Origin: Kiloniellaceae bacterium
Lineage (GTDB): Bacteria > Pseudomonadota > Alphaproteobacteria > Kiloniellales > Kiloniellaceae
Reading direction: 5' to 3'
Assembly: GCA_021776195.1 (NCBI GenBank)
Contig: JAJFGK010000058.1
Coordinates: 1-62,020, forward strand
DNA: 62,020 nucleotides
Shown here piece after piece: positions 52,530 through 62,020 of the stretch. Both the position numbers and the translations under genes were made by a program. Position 1 is the first letter of the stretch. The number at the start of each line of letters is the position of its first letter. Under the pieces are notes generated by a model, which saw nothing but the letters and a program-made list of their open reading frames with translations, was not told where the DNA came from and did no database searches.

Positions 52530-55466
52530 GTGCAGCTGCCGATCGCAGGACGGTCCGACCTGCTGGAACGCGGATTGGAGGACTGGCGGCAGGCCGCCGC
52601 GCGCCAGGGCGATCCGATCCTGGCCGAGCGCATGCTCGCCGCCTTGAGCGACCGGGACGAACGCGCCCTCCTCGAGGCCTTGTTTGGCAACAGCCCATAC
52701 CTTTCCGATTGCGCCGTCAAAGAGCCCGCAACCCTTATCGCCGCCCTTGGCGACGGACTTGAGATGGTCCTAAGGGAAGTCTTTACAAGCCTCAAGCGCG
52801 AACTTCCTGCCATCGCCGACAGGGCCGGGATCCTCGCCGCCCTGCGCCGGGCCAAGCGCCGGGGCTCCCTCCTGATCGCGCTGGGCGACCTCACCGGTCG
52901 CTGGCCGGTCGACCAGGTCATCGAGACCCTCTCCGACCTCGCCGCGGCCCTGCTCTCCGCCGCGGTCGGCTATCTTTTGCGGCAAGGTACGGAACGCGGC
53001 GACTTCGCCCTGCCGAGCCCGGAAGATCCCGAGCGGGATTGCGGCTATGTCCTGATTGCCATGGGCAAGCTGGGCGCGCGCGAGCTCAACTACTCGTCCG
53101 ACGTCGACCTCATCGTCCTGTTCGACCCGGCCAAGGACACCTACATCCACGCGCGCGGGGCCCAGGAAGGCTTCGTGCGCCTGACCCGTGAACTGGTCCG
53201 ACTGTTGGAGGAGCGCACCGGCGACGGCTACGTCTACCGAACCGACCTGCGGCTGCGTCCCGATCCGGGCGTCATGCCCCTGGCCATCTCCATCGTCAGC
53301 GCCCTGACCTACTACGAAAGCCTTGGTCAGAACTGGGAGCGCGCGGCCATGATCAAGGCCCGGCCGGTGGCCGGCGACATCGCCCTGGGCGAGAGTTTTC
53401 TTGGCGAGCTGAGGCCCTTTGTTTGGCGCAAGCACCTGGATTTCTGGGCCATCCAGGACATCCACTCGATCAAGCGACAGATCAACGCCCAGCGCGGTGG
53501 ATCGGAAATCCGCATGAAGGGCCATAACGTGAAGCTGGGCCGCGGCGGTATCAGGGAGATCGAGTTCTTCGCCCAGACCCAGCAACTCATCTGGGGCGGC
53601 CGCAATCCGGCGCTGCGCAGCCGACGGACCCTCGACAGCCTGGCCGCGCTCGCCGAACAGGGGCATGTCAACCCAGAGGGCGCCGCATGCCTGACGAACA
53701 GCTACCGCTTCTTGCGCCGGCTGGAGAACCGGCTACAGATGATCGACGACCAGCAAACCCACGTCCTGCCCGAGGACGAAGAGGCGCTCGAGGCGGTCGG
53801 AATTTTTATGGGCTATCCCGATCTTGCCACCTTCGAAGCCGATTTCTTCGCGCATCTTCGTGGCGTCGAACAGCTCTATGCCCGCCTGTTCGAGGAAGCA
53901 CCCGATCTCGGCAGCGGCGGCAACCTGGTCTTCACCGGCGGCGAGCCAGAGCCTGGAACGGTGAAAACCCTGACGGAGATGGGCTTCGAGGACCCGGCGC
54001 GGGTCTTTCACCTGGTGCGCGGCTGGCATCATGGCCGCTACCGGGCAACCCGTTCGACCCGCGCCCGCGAGCTGTTGACCGAGTTGATGCCCCGCCTGAT
54101 GGAAGCCTTTGCCGTGGCGCCGGAGCCGGATCAGGCGCTGCTGCGCTTCGATGCCTTCCTGCAGGCCCTGCCCACCGGGGTTCAGCTTTTCTCCATGCTG
54201 CATGCCAATCCGCATCTGCTGCATCTGATTGGCACCATCATGGGGGCGGCGCCCCGGCTTGCCGATAAGCTTGGCCGCCACCCGAGCCGCCTGGAGGCCC
54301 TTTTGACACCGGGCTTCTTCGAGGACCTGCCGCGCAAGACCGATCTCCGCGCCGAGTTGGCGCTCGCGCTGCGCGAGGCCCGCGATTTCCAGGACGTCCT
54401 GGACTACAACCGGCGCTGGGCCCACGACCGGCGCTTTCAGGCCGGCATGCAGGTCCTCATGGGCAAGCCGATCGACGACACCAGCCGTTTCCTCAGCACC
54501 ATCGCGGATATTGTGCTCGAAGGGCTCTTCGACCCGGTCAAAAGGGAGTTCGAGCGGCTGCACGGCTTGGTGCCGGGGGCGAAGACAGCGGTCCTCGCGC
54601 TCGGCAAGCTGGGGGCCCGGGAGATGACCGTGGCCTCGGACCTCGACCTGGTCTTCCTCTACGACCTGGCGGGCCAGGATTCGATTTCGGACGGACCCAA
54701 GCCACTGCCGGCGGCGCAGTACTTCGCGCGCTTTTCCCAGCGCTATATCAACGCCCTGACGGCCCAGACCGGCGAGGGCGAGCTCTACGAAATCGATATG
54801 CGCCTGCGCCCTTCCGGCAACAAGGGGCCGATCGCCTCGTCGCTCGCCGGCTACCTGACCTACCACCGCACCGAGGCCTGGACCTGGGAGCATATGGCCC
54901 TGACCCGGGCCCGGGTGGTGGCCGGCGAACCCGAATTCGTGACCCGAATCGAGAGCCAGATTCATGACATCCTGACCCAACCGCGGGATCCCGACGCCCT
55001 GCTGCGCGACATCGCCGACATGCGCAAACTAGTGGCAAGAGAAAAACCCGCCGCAAGCCTTTGGAGCGTCAAGTACCTACGCGGCGGCCTGATGGATATC
55101 GAGTTCATCGCCCAGTACCTGCAGCTGCGCCACGCGGCGGCGCGGCCCGAGGTCCTGAGCGCCTCCACCCAGACCGCCTTTGCCTTGCTGACCGACGCCG
55201 GCCTGCTGGGCGCCGCCGAGGCCCGCAGCCTGATCGCCGCGGCCGGCATCATGCGCAAGGTCCAGGGTCTCTTGCGCCTGACCGTCGGGCCTGCGTTCGA
55301 TGCCGACACCCTGGCACCCGGCCATCAGGCGGTGCTTGCCGCGGCCATGGGCGAGACCGACTTCGAGACCCTGCGCGGCCGGCTAAGCGCCACCGCCGAC
55401 CAGGCTTACAGCCTCTTTCGACAAGTTATCGAGCAGCCGGCGGCAGCGCTTCCGCCGCCCGCGTGA
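52530..55466 (+). CDS. glnE: Bifunctional glutamine synthetase adenylyltransferase/deadenylylase GlnE
   Basis: GlnE switches glutamine synthetase by adding or removing AMP under control of PII. The 978-residue length is normal. Two nucleotidyltransferase domains are visible: the N-terminal removase with LNYSSDVDLIVLFD at about 185-199 and the C-terminal transferase with ASDLDLVFLYD at about 702-712, each preceded by a GKLGARE motif. The start is GTG at 52530 with GGAGG about 13 bases upstream. It overlaps the convergent formylglutamate-type gene by 41 bases. Confidence 0.95.
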   Translation: MQLPIAGRSDLLERGLEDWRQAAARQGDPILAERMLAALSDRDERALLEALFGNSPYLSDCAVKEPATLIAALGDGLEMVLREVFTSLKRELPAIADRAGILAALRRAKRRGSLLIALGDLTGRWPVDQVIETLSDLAAALLSAAVGYLLRQGTERGDFALPSPEDPERDCGYVLIAMGKLGARELNYSSDVDLIVLFDPAKDTYIHARGAQEGFVRLTRELVRLLEERTGDGYVYRTDLRLRPDPGVMPLAISIVSALTYYESLGQNWERAAMIKARPVAGDIALGESFLGELRPFVWRKHLDFWAIQDIHSIKRQINAQRGGSEIRMKGHNVKLGRGGIREIEFFAQTQQLIWGGRNPALRSRRTLDSLAALAEQGHVNPEGAACLTNSYRFLRRLENRLQMIDDQQTHVLPEDEEALEAVGIFMGYPDLATFEADFFAHLRGVEQLYARLFEEAPDLGSGGNLVFTGGEPEPGTVKTLTEMGFEDPARVFHLVRGWHHGRYRATRSTRARELLTELMPRLMEAFAVAPEPDQALLRFDAFLQALPTGVQLFSMLHANPHLLHLIGTIMGAAPRLADKLGRHPSRLEALLTPGFFEDLPRKTDLRAELALALREARDFQDVLDYNRRWAHDRRFQAGMQVLMGKPIDDTSRFLSTIADIVLEGLFDPVKREFERLHGLVPGAKTAVLALGKLGAREMTVASDLDLVFLYDLAGQDSISDGPKPLPAAQYFARFSQRYINALTAQTGEGELYEIDMRLRPSGNKGPIASSLAGYLTYHRTEAWTWEHMALTRARVVAGEPEFVTRIESQIHDILTQPRDPDALLRDIADMRKLVAREKPAASLWSVKYLRGGLMDIEFIAQYLQLRHAAARPEVLSASTQTAFALLTDAGLLGAAEARSLIAAAGIMRKVQGLLRLTVGPAFDADTLAPGHQAVLAAAMGETDFETLRGRLSATADQAYSLFRQVIEQPAAALPPPA

Positions 55467-56208
55467 AGGCCCGTGCGAGGACCTCGGCAAAACGCGCCTG
55501 CCCCGCCGCGTCGCCGATCAAATCCTGACGAACCTCGATCTCGACGTTGGGGATGCCGCGATGGTCGCCGTGAACCGGAATGGCATAGTCCTTGCCGTCG
55601 GTGATGGCGTAGGGCTCGTTGTCGCCGAGCACCAGCCCGCTCTCCTGCGCCAGGGCCGTCAGAACCAGGCGGGGATAGGCCGGCGAGCGCCGGTAGAGCA
55701 CGCCGATATGCCAGGGCCGGTCGACGCCGTTCATGGTCGGCGTGAAGGAGTGGATCGAGACCAGAATGCTCCGCCGGGACGCGGCCGCGCGGGCGTCCAA
55801 AGCCGCGGTAATGCCATCGTGGTAGGGCCGAAAGATCTCGCGATGCCGGGCCGCGATGGCAGCGGCGTCCAGGCCGCGATTGCCGGGCACCGCGGTCCCA
55901 TCGCTGCGGGTCGGAATGATGTCGTGGGCACTGGGGATTCTGTTGCAATCGATCACCAGGCGCGAGTAGGTCTGGTGAAACAATGCGGCGTCGAGCCGTT
56001 CGGCAACGCCCCTTGCGACCTCCAGAGCGCCGATGTCCCAGCCGATATGGCGGTCGACCTCGCCCTCGGCCAGTCCCAGACCATCCAGGGCGCGGGGGAT
56101 CGCCCGGCCGGCGTGCTCGCAAGTCAAGACGAAGTCGGACGCGCGTCCGGCACCTTCGCATTGGAGCGCCGGACGTTCGCCCGGCCGCAGGAGGCTACCC
56201 GCCGCCAT
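55426..56208 (-). CDS. N-formylglutamate amidohydrolase-family protein
   Basis: The 260-residue protein matches the N-formylglutamate amidohydrolase family: CEHAGRAIP, DRHIGWDIGA, YSRLVIDCNR, SIHSFTPTMNG and NVEIEVRQDLI are all characteristic. HutG-type members hydrolyse formylglutamate at the end of histidine breakdown. No other hut gene is here, so the true substrate may differ. It overlaps the 3' end of glnE by 41 bases on the opposite strand. Confidence 0.9.
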   Translation of the reverse strand: MAAGSLLRPGERPALQCEGAGRASDFVLTCEHAGRAIPRALDGLGLAEGEVDRHIGWDIGALEVARGVAERLDAALFHQTYSRLVIDCNRIPSAHDIIPTRSDGTAVPGNRGLDAAAIAARHREIFRPYHDGITAALDARAAASRRSILVSIHSFTPTMNGVDRPWHIGVLYRRSPAYPRLVLTALAQESGLVLGDNEPYAITDGKDYAIPVHGDHRGIPNVEIEVRQDLIGDAAGQARFAEVLARAFTRAAEALPPAAR

Positions 56209-56256
56209 GGTCGCGGGTCCAGGGGAGGCAAAGGGCGCTGCGCGGACAAATGCAGG

Positions 56257-58785
56257 TCATCGGGCCCGGCCGCTCAGTTTCGACAGGGGCAAGGCAACGG
56301 TGAAGGTCGAGCCGGCGCCGACCGCGCTTTCGACGCTGATCGCGCCACCGAGAAACTGCACCAGGTGGCGCGTGATCGACAGTCCCAGGCCGGTTCCGCC
56401 GTAGCGCCGGGCGCTCCCATCCGCCGACTGTCCGAATTCCTCGAAGATCAAAGCCAGCGCGTCCTCGGGTATGCCGATACCCGTATCGGCGACCTCGATG
56501 ACCAGCGCCTCGTCGCGGCAGACAGCCCGGAGCGTGACCGCGCCCTGGTCGGTGAATTTGATCGAATTGCTCAGCAGATTGAGGATGATCTGCCACATCT
56601 TTTCCTCGTCGGTCACGATTTGCGGAATGCCGGGCGCGACCTCTCGCTCGAGGCTCACCCGCGTGCCGTCGACCATCGGCTCGACGGTCCGCAGGCAATC
56701 GTCAATCAATCCGTCCAGGTCGAAGCTGCTGGGCACCAGGGTCAACTGTCCGGCTTCGATCTTGGAGAGGTCGAGAACATCGTTGATCAGCAGCAGCAGA
56801 CGTTCCGCGCTGCTCAGGACCTTCTCCAGATTGTCGTACTGTTTTGGCTCGATATCGTCCCTGCTGCGCCGCATCACCAGTCGGGTGAAGCCGATAATGG
56901 CGTTCATCGGCGTCCGCAGTTCGTGGCTCATGTTGGCCAGGAAACGGCTCTTCGCCTCCGTGGCGCGCAGGGCCTCGTCCTTGGCCGCGACCAGTTGCGA
57001 TTGCGCCCGCGTCCGCTCGACCACGCGCCCCAGTTGGGTTCCGATCTGGGCCATGACCTCCATGAGCGGCTGGTGCGGCTCGACGGTCGTGGTGGAGAAG
57101 AATTCCAGCAGCCCGAGCACGTCCTTTCCCCCCAGAAGCGGAAAGGCGGCCGCCGCCCGGATGCCGCTTGCGGCCGCCAGGGGCGCCCGGGGGAAATTCG
57201 AATCCTTGGTGAGGTCGGCGATCCAGGCCGGTTCGCCGGTCGCCAGGACGCGCCCCGGCAAGCCGACCCCGGCGGGAAAGCGCATGCCTTCGCTGGCGCG
57301 CTGGAAGGTGGCGAAAGGCCCGGTTCCCTTGCCGTGCCAGATACCGGTGGACACCATGTCTCCGGTCGCCTCGTCCGACAGGTAAAGGTGCCCGGTCGGC
57401 CAGCCGATATGGGCACAGACCCGGTCGAGCGCGGTTTGCATCGCCTCCTCCACGCTGGCGGCTTCATTGGCGGCGCGCGTGATGACCTGATTCAGCTCCA
57501 GGAATTCGGTCTTCTCGCGGAGCGCCTCTTCGGTCCGCTTCGGCAGCGTGATGTCCTGCTTGGTCCCGATCGCGCGGACCGCCCGGCCATCCCGATCGCG
57601 GACGACTTCGGCCAGCTCACGGACATGGCGGAGCTCGCCGTCGGGGCGGATGATGCGATACGCGATGTCGTAGGTGTCCTGGTCGCCCCAGCTCTCTCGG
57701 GTCGTTCGATTGTATTGCTCCCGGTCCTCGGGATGGACGCGCGACAAGTCGCCCTCGAGACTGTTCACTGTCGCGATATAGTCCTCGACGCTGACTCCAT
57801 GGATGCGCGCGAGCTCTTGCGAGCAGTAGGTGCAACGGTCCTCGATTTCGTCCCAGGCCCAGTGCCCGAGACTGGCCAGCCGCGTGGCCTGCCTGAAACG
57901 GGTTTCGCTGTCCCGCAGGGCTTGCTCGGCGCCTTTGCGATCGGTGATGTCGAGGGCAACGGTGACAACGCCTCGAACAGCGCCATCTTCATCTTTGAGC
58001 GGCACTTTGGTGGCGAGCAGCGGACGCTCCATGCCGTGCGCATCGACGTGGTCTTCCTCGTAGAAGGCCAGCGCCTCGCCACTGTCGAGGACCTTGCGGT
58101 CCAGTTTTCTGGTGCGATCGCCGTAGCGGCGGCCCAGCAGCATCCCCGCCGTCTTTCCGATCGCTTCGTCCCGCGAGACGCCATAGAGTTCGGCCTGATA
58201 GCGATTGATGAATATGTAACGCGACCGGCAGTCCTTGGCGCTGATCATCGCAGGCACCGCGTCGATCACCGCATAGAGCATCTCGCGGCTGTCGCGCAGC
58301 GCAGCCTCCGCGCGGCGGCGTTCGGTCACATCGCGGCCATAGATGTTGACGTAGTCTTCGCCCGGCACCGGCGTGACCGACAGGGCCAAAACGTGATCGC
58401 CAATGCGAATCTCGGGGTCTTGAGTTCGGGCTGTCCGCTGGACATCGGCAACAACCGCCGGGATGTCGCTGTGAAGTTGGTTTTTCTTTCGGCCCTTCAA
58501 GAGACCCGTGATCGCCCGCGCGGCCTCATTGGCATAGAGCAGTTCGCCGCCCGCGCCCACCGTGAGGACGGGATTGGGGTTCTCCGTGGGAAGCCCGGCC
58601 AGCCGGAGGAGGTCTCGGTCGGACCGATCGCCGCCGCCCGGTTTCTTGTTCGGAACAGCCTTCTTCGGTGGCGTCCCAGCGCGCTGGAGGGCCGCCATCT
58701 GTCGCTCCAGGCGCTCGAGCTCTTCGATCAACTGGGCCTTGGACCTTCGAAGACGCTGCGCCCGGCTTTGGCCTCGATTGGGCAT
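56257..58785 (-). CDS. Hybrid-sensor-free PAS-PAS-PAS-GAF histidine kinase
   Basis: This 842-residue soluble kinase has no membrane helices. In order, it has an N-terminal coiled coil, three PAS modules (about 62-155, 165-290 and 295-420), a GAF domain (about 430-600), a HisKA dimerisation domain with MSHELRTPMN (H near 618) and an ATPase domain (about 725-835) with NLLSNSIKF, DTGIGIPED and GGTGLGLSI. There is no receiver domain, so it must signal to a separate response regulator, none of which is adjacent. GGGAGGGG precedes ATG 58785. Confidence 0.92.
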   Translation of the reverse strand: MPNRGQSRAQRLRRSKAQLIEELERLERQMAALQRAGTPPKKAVPNKKPGGGDRSDRDLLRLAGLPTENPNPVLTVGAGGELLYANEAARAITGLLKGRKKNQLHSDIPAVVADVQRTARTQDPEIRIGDHVLALSVTPVPGEDYVNIYGRDVTERRRAEAALRDSREMLYAVIDAVPAMISAKDCRSRYIFINRYQAELYGVSRDEAIGKTAGMLLGRRYGDRTRKLDRKVLDSGEALAFYEEDHVDAHGMERPLLATKVPLKDEDGAVRGVVTVALDITDRKGAEQALRDSETRFRQATRLASLGHWAWDEIEDRCTYCSQELARIHGVSVEDYIATVNSLEGDLSRVHPEDREQYNRTTRESWGDQDTYDIAYRIIRPDGELRHVRELAEVVRDRDGRAVRAIGTKQDITLPKRTEEALREKTEFLELNQVITRAANEAASVEEAMQTALDRVCAHIGWPTGHLYLSDEATGDMVSTGIWHGKGTGPFATFQRASEGMRFPAGVGLPGRVLATGEPAWIADLTKDSNFPRAPLAAASGIRAAAAFPLLGGKDVLGLLEFFSTTTVEPHQPLMEVMAQIGTQLGRVVERTRAQSQLVAAKDEALRATEAKSRFLANMSHELRTPMNAIIGFTRLVMRRSRDDIEPKQYDNLEKVLSSAERLLLLINDVLDLSKIEAGQLTLVPSSFDLDGLIDDCLRTVEPMVDGTRVSLEREVAPGIPQIVTDEEKMWQIILNLLSNSIKFTDQGAVTLRAVCRDEALVIEVADTGIGIPEDALALIFEEFGQSADGSARRYGGTGLGLSITRHLVQFLGGAISVESAVGAGSTFTVALPLSKLSGRAR

Positions 58786-59260
58786 TGCGCCCCTCCCCGG
58801 CTAGAGCACTTTTTAATGAAAAAGGTGCCCCTGATACCGCCAAATTGTTGCCGATGATGGACGCGACCGCAACAAGCGGAGTCAACCCGGTGGCGGCAAT
58901 CCCGCCAATCGGAGGGCTTGAAGGGTCAAGATACGGATTGGCCAACAAGATAGGGGGGCGAGGCTCGCCCGAAAGGCGGCAAAGAATTCGTCCAGCTAGA
59001 GTGACCTGGGCCGGCACGCGGGATAGAGCAGCGACATGCCAAATTACAATGTTCTAAGTTCGCAAATTCTGCGTATTTGACTTTATGTTGCGGCTGTATC
59101 ACCGTTTTGTCAGTCATCGATCTGCAACCGCTCTATCGCAGGTTGCTTGCTGATCGGCGATTCCGCTTGAGAATCGGACGGGGTTCAACTTCGGCGAGGG
59201 TGAAAGGCGAATAAGGCCTTCCCACAAGACACCCAGCCCAGTGACAGGGAGAAACCACAG
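58786..59260. other. Gene-free interval between kinase and ugp operon
   Basis: These 475 bases hold no credible gene. They should contain the divergent promoters for the histidine kinase and ugpB. A short hairpin GGGCGAG/CTCGCCC is present near 58950. A TTGACT string at about 59077 could be a -35, but a good -10 at the right spacing is not clear. An AGGGAG ribosome-binding site precedes ugpB. Confidence 0.5.
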
Positions 59261-60604
59261 ATGGTTGGTTTGAAGACATTGCGTTACGGCCTTGCCGCCT
59301 TGATCGTCGGCGCGCTTTCATCGGCGGCCCTTTCGTCGGCGGCCCAGGCCGGCAAAGAGATCCAATGGTGGCACGCCATGGGCGGCGTCAACGGCGAGCG
59401 CGTCGAGGGCATGGCCCAGCGTTTCAACGACTCGCAGTCCGACTATACCGTGGTCCCGGTCTACAAGGGCAACTACACCGAGACCATGACGGCGGCCATC
59501 GCCGCCTTCCGGGCCAAGCAGCAGCCGCACATAGTCCAGGTCTTCGAGGTCGGCACCGCGACCATGATGTCCGCCAAGGGCGCGATCTATCCGGTCCAGC
59601 AGTTGATGGCCGACGTCGGCGAGCCCTTCGACCAGGGCATCTACCTGCCGGCCGTGGTCAGCTACTACCAGACCGCCGGCGGCGACCTGCTGTCCTTGCC
59701 CTTCAATTCCTCCACGCCGGTGCTGTGGTACAACAAGGACGCCTTCCGCAAGGCCGGCCTGGACGCCGACAACCCGCCCAGCACTTGGAACGACGTCGAG
59801 GCCGCCTCGCAAAAGCTGCTCGACGCCGGCTACCCCTGCGGCTTTTCCTTTGGCTGGCAGTCCTGGGTCATGATCGAGAACTACTCGGCCTGGCACAATT
59901 TGCCCATCGGCACCAAGGAGAACGGCTTCACCGGGCTCGACACCGAGTTCACCTTCAACAGCCCCGAGGTCAAGAAGCACCTGGCGCGCATCGGCGAATG
60001 GCAGAAGTCGAAAATCTTCGACTATGGCGGCCGGCGCGGCGAGAGCCTGCCCAAGTTCACCAACGGCGAGTGCGGCATGTGGATGAACTCCTCGGCCTAC
60101 TACGGCTCGATCAAGAAGGAGGCCAAGTTCGACTTCGGCCAGACCATGCTGCCGCTGGACGATTCGGTGGCCGACAAGCCGCAGAACTCGATCATCGGCG
60201 GGGCCACGCTCTGGGTGCTGCAGGGCCGCGAGGCGGACGAGTACAAGGGCGTCGCGAAGTTCTTCAACTTCCTCTCCAGCGCCGAGGAACAGGCCATGTG
60301 GCATCAGGCGACCGGTTACGTGCCGATCACCACCGAAGCCTGGAAGCTGTCGGAAAAGCAGGGTTTCTATGAGGAGAATCCCGGCACCGACACGGCGATC
60401 AAGCAGCTTAGCCTGAACACGCCAACGCCGAATTCCAAAGGCCTGCGCTTTGGCAGCTTCGTCCAGATTCGCGACATCCTGAACGAGGAGATGGAAGCGA
60501 TCTGGAATGGCTCGAAGAGCGCCGACGAGGCCGTCGAGGACGCCGCCCGGCGCGGCAACGAACTGCTGCGCGAGTTCGAGACGACCACCGGCGGCGCCAG
60601 CTAG
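59261..60604 (+). CDS. ugpB: sn-Glycerol-3-phosphate ABC transporter substrate-binding protein UgpB
   Basis: UgpB is the periplasmic receptor for glycerol-3-phosphate and glycerophosphodiesters. The 447-residue protein has a signal peptide (cleavage near AQA-GK) and family 1 extracellular solute-binding sequence, including IQWWHAMGG, VVPVYKGNYTETM and FNSSTPVLWYNKDAFRKAG, which match UgpB closely. It is followed by two permease genes in the expected ugp order. The gene is commonly phosphate-regulated, but no Pho box was identified here. Confidence 0.92.
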   Translation: MVGLKTLRYGLAALIVGALSSAALSSAAQAGKEIQWWHAMGGVNGERVEGMAQRFNDSQSDYTVVPVYKGNYTETMTAAIAAFRAKQQPHIVQVFEVGTATMMSAKGAIYPVQQLMADVGEPFDQGIYLPAVVSYYQTAGGDLLSLPFNSSTPVLWYNKDAFRKAGLDADNPPSTWNDVEAASQKLLDAGYPCGFSFGWQSWVMIENYSAWHNLPIGTKENGFTGLDTEFTFNSPEVKKHLARIGEWQKSKIFDYGGRRGESLPKFTNGECGMWMNSSAYYGSIKKEAKFDFGQTMLPLDDSVADKPQNSIIGGATLWVLQGREADEYKGVAKFFNFLSSAEEQAMWHQATGYVPITTEAWKLSEKQGFYEENPGTDTAIKQLSLNTPTPNSKGLRFGSFVQIRDILNEEMEAIWNGSKSADEAVEDAARRGNELLREFETTTGGAS

Positions 60605-60693
60605 GTCTAGAAAGAGGCTGACAGGGAGCGGCCGCCCGGCGGCGGCCGCTCCCGAAGCCGTCATGGCCGATTGATGGGGGGACAAGACCAGGC

Positions 60694-61575
60694 ATGCTGA
60701 AGCGCGTTCATTTCGACCGCAAAGTCTTGCCCTTCCTGCTCGTCGCCCCACAGATCGTCATCACCCTGGTCTTCTTCATCTGGCCGGCGGCCCAGGCGCT
60801 CTATCAGTCCCTGCTGCGCGAGGATGCCTTTGGGCTGAAGACCCAGTTCATCTGGTTCGAAAACTTCGCCCGCCTTTTTCGCGATTCGCTCTATCTCGAC
60901 ACGTTGCTGCGCACCGCGTTCTTTTCCCTGGCGGTGGCCGGCCTGTCGCTCGGCCTGGCGCTGATCCTGGCGATCATGGCCGACCGGGTGATCAAGGGCG
61001 CGACGACCTACCGGACCCTCTTGATCTGGCCCTATGCCGTGGCACCGGCGGTGGCCGGCGCGCTCTGGGTCTTCATGTTCGACCCGACGATCGGCATCCT
61101 GTCCTATCTGCTCGACCGCATGGGCTACGACTGGAACCACAAGCTGAACGGCGGCGAGGCGATGCTGCTGGTGGTGATCGCGGCGGCCTGGAAACAGATC
61201 TCCTACAACTTTCTTTTCTTCCTGGCCGGCCTGCAGGCGATCCCGCGTTCCTTGATCGAGGCCGCGGCGATCGACGGGGCCGGGCCGCTGCGGCGCTTCT
61301 GGAGCATCATCTTTCCGTTGCTGTCGCCGACCACCTTCTTCCTGCTGGTGATCAACATCGTCTACGCCTTCTTCGAGACCTTCGGGATCATCGACGCGGT
61401 GACCCACGGCGGGCCGGCCAAGGCGACCGAGATCCTGGTCTACAAGGTCTATAACGACGGCTTCGTCGGGCTCGACCTGGGCGGCTCGGCGGCCCAGTCG
61501 GTCATCCTGATGGCCATCGTCATCGTCCTGACGGTGATCCAGTTCCGCTACATCGAGCGCAAGGTTCAGTACTGA
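60694..61575 (+). CDS. ugpA: Glycerol-3-phosphate ABC transporter permease UgpA
   Basis: This 293-residue permease has six membrane helices and the EAA loop [20 protein letters not shown] near residue 190, which contacts the ATPase. It begins 89 bases after ugpB, and its stop overlaps the next permease start (TGATG). Together with UgpE it forms the membrane channel for glycerol-3-phosphate uptake. Confidence 0.93.
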   Translation: MLKRVHFDRKVLPFLLVAPQIVITLVFFIWPAAQALYQSLLREDAFGLKTQFIWFENFARLFRDSLYLDTLLRTAFFSLAVAGLSLGLALILAIMADRVIKGATTYRTLLIWPYAVAPAVAGALWVFMFDPTIGILSYLLDRMGYDWNHKLNGGEAMLLVVIAAAWKQISYNFLFFLAGLQAIPRSLIEAAAIDGAGPLRRFWSIIFPLLSPTTFFLLVINIVYAFFETFGIIDAVTHGGPAKATEILVYKVYNDGFVGLDLGGSAAQSVILMAIVIVLTVIQFRYIERKVQY

Positions 61576-62020
61576 TGGTCGAGAACCGCCCGCTCCTGGC
61601 CCTCCTTTCGCACGCGATCCTGCTGCTCGGGATCGCCGTGGTGGCGTTGCCGATCTACCTCACCGTGGTCGCCGCCTCGCACGACTCCGCGGCCATGAAC
61701 CAGAGCCCGATACCGCTGCTGCCCGGGCCCTATTTCTTCGAGAATCTGGACAAGGTGATGTTCGGCGCGGTGGAGGCGATCGGCGGCCAGCCGGTCGGCC
61801 TCATGCTGTGGAATTCGCTGGTCATGGCGGTGATGATCACCGTGGGCAAAATCTCCATTTCCCTGCTCTCCGCCTACGCCATCGTCTACTTCCGCTTCCC
61901 CTTCCGCATGGGCTTTTTCTGGATCATCTTCATCACCTTGATGCTGCCGGTGGAGGTGCGGATCCTGCCGACCTTCTCGGTGGTGGCCAACCTGGGCCTG
62001 CTGAACAGCTATTGGGGCCT
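61575..62020 (+). CDS. ugpE: Glycerol-3-phosphate ABC transporter permease UgpE (partial)
   Basis: The frame begins ATGGTCGAGAACCGC, overlapping the ugpA stop by one base. The visible 148 codons encode several membrane helices with AYAIVYFRFPFRMGFFWII and LMLPVEVRILPTF, the latter typical of UgpE. It runs off the right edge about halfway through the usual 280 residues. The ATPase gene ugpC is presumably beyond the window. Confidence 0.92.
   Translation, partial: MVENRPLLALLSHAILLLGIAVVALPIYLTVVAASHDSAAMNQSPIPLLPGPYFFENLDKVMFGAVEAIGGQPVGLMLWNSLVMAVMITVGKISISLLSAYAIVYFRFPFRMGFFWIIFITLMLPVEVRILPTFSVVANLGLLNSYWG

Noticed and set aside
58801..58830. Second copy of the MITE end (CTAGAGC...) near the histidine kinase start
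   Set aside because: Only the first seven bases match; the following sequence is unrelated.
55561..58857. A 1098-codon plus-strand frame over the formylglutamate-type and histidine kinase genes
   Set aside because: It spans two genes with strong motifs on the minus strand and shows only low-complexity composition itself.
1..62020. CRISPR array, rRNA operon or prophage
   Set aside because: No regularly spaced repeats, no 16S/23S strings and no phage structural, integrase or terminase genes were seen.

Overview
This window is chromosomal DNA of a GC-rich alphaproteobacterium, most likely in or near the Rhodospirillales (Rhodovibrionaceae or Kiloniellaceae type; inferred from gene content, not from a phylogeny). 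Supporting signs are a ChvI/ChvG-like two-component pair, a glycine-betaine style demethylase and GcvT-fused FAD dehydrogenase, a cysE-iscR-cysteine desulfurase-ferredoxin cluster, a UgpBAE transporter and strong Shine-Dalgarno starts. About 57 protein genes and one tRNA are packed on both strands. Only one block (about 33.1-34.4 kb) has clearly foreign, AT-rich composition.

Layout. 0-12.4 kb: catabolic and osmolyte-type enzymes: a partial DgcA-like demethylase, an Fe/2OG oxygenase with a DddP-like M24 protein, a vapBC toxin-antitoxin pair, an isochorismatase-fold hydrolase, apt with an AtzG-like small protein and an amidase, a dimethylglycine/sarcosine dehydrogenase-like flavoprotein, an HSL-type esterase and an EEP-family hydrolase. 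12.4-16.7 kb: two tandem paralogues of no known family (N-terminal CFCK) facing a three-gene ExbB/ExbD-like proton-channel locus with an unusual periplasmic partner. 17-25 kb: a DapA-family lyase, an exported 5'-nucleotidase, a DksA-like zinc protein, a Usp tandem protein, a PhyH oxygenase, and a lipoprotein/response regulator/histidine kinase operon whose 3' end is occupied by a 280-bp MITE-like element. 25-33 kb: three small exported proteins, a cupin, an iodotyrosine-deiodinase-like nitroreductase, a class I amidotransferase, a cold-shock protein, a MlaC-like protein, a small HTH regulator and a PLP decarboxylase. 33.1-34.6 kb: AT-rich island of two small membrane proteins next to tRNA-Met(CAT). 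34.7-47 kb: an M20 deacylase, mnmA, a membrane protein and the iron-sulfur/cysteine cluster. 47-62 kb: tyrS, a flavin reductase, a giant AsmA-like envelope protein, glnE, an N-formylglutamate amidohydrolase-like protein, a PAS/GAF histidine kinase and the start of a ugp glycerol-3-phosphate transporter.

How the genes work together. CysE makes O-acetylserine for cysteine, two cysteine desulfurases mobilise its sulfur, IscR is the Fe-S sensor and ferredoxin supplies electrons; a near-consensus promoter upstream of cysE overlaps an IscR-like palindrome. GlnE and the formylglutamate hydrolase point to nitrogen control. The demethylase and the GcvT-fused dehydrogenase fit N-methyl compound breakdown.

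The most unusual material is the CFCK paralogue pair with the convergent ExbB/ExbD-like trio, a double-hairpin intergenic repeat present twice with compensatory stem changes, the MITE-like element whose end supplies a stop codon, and the AT-rich membrane-protein pair.
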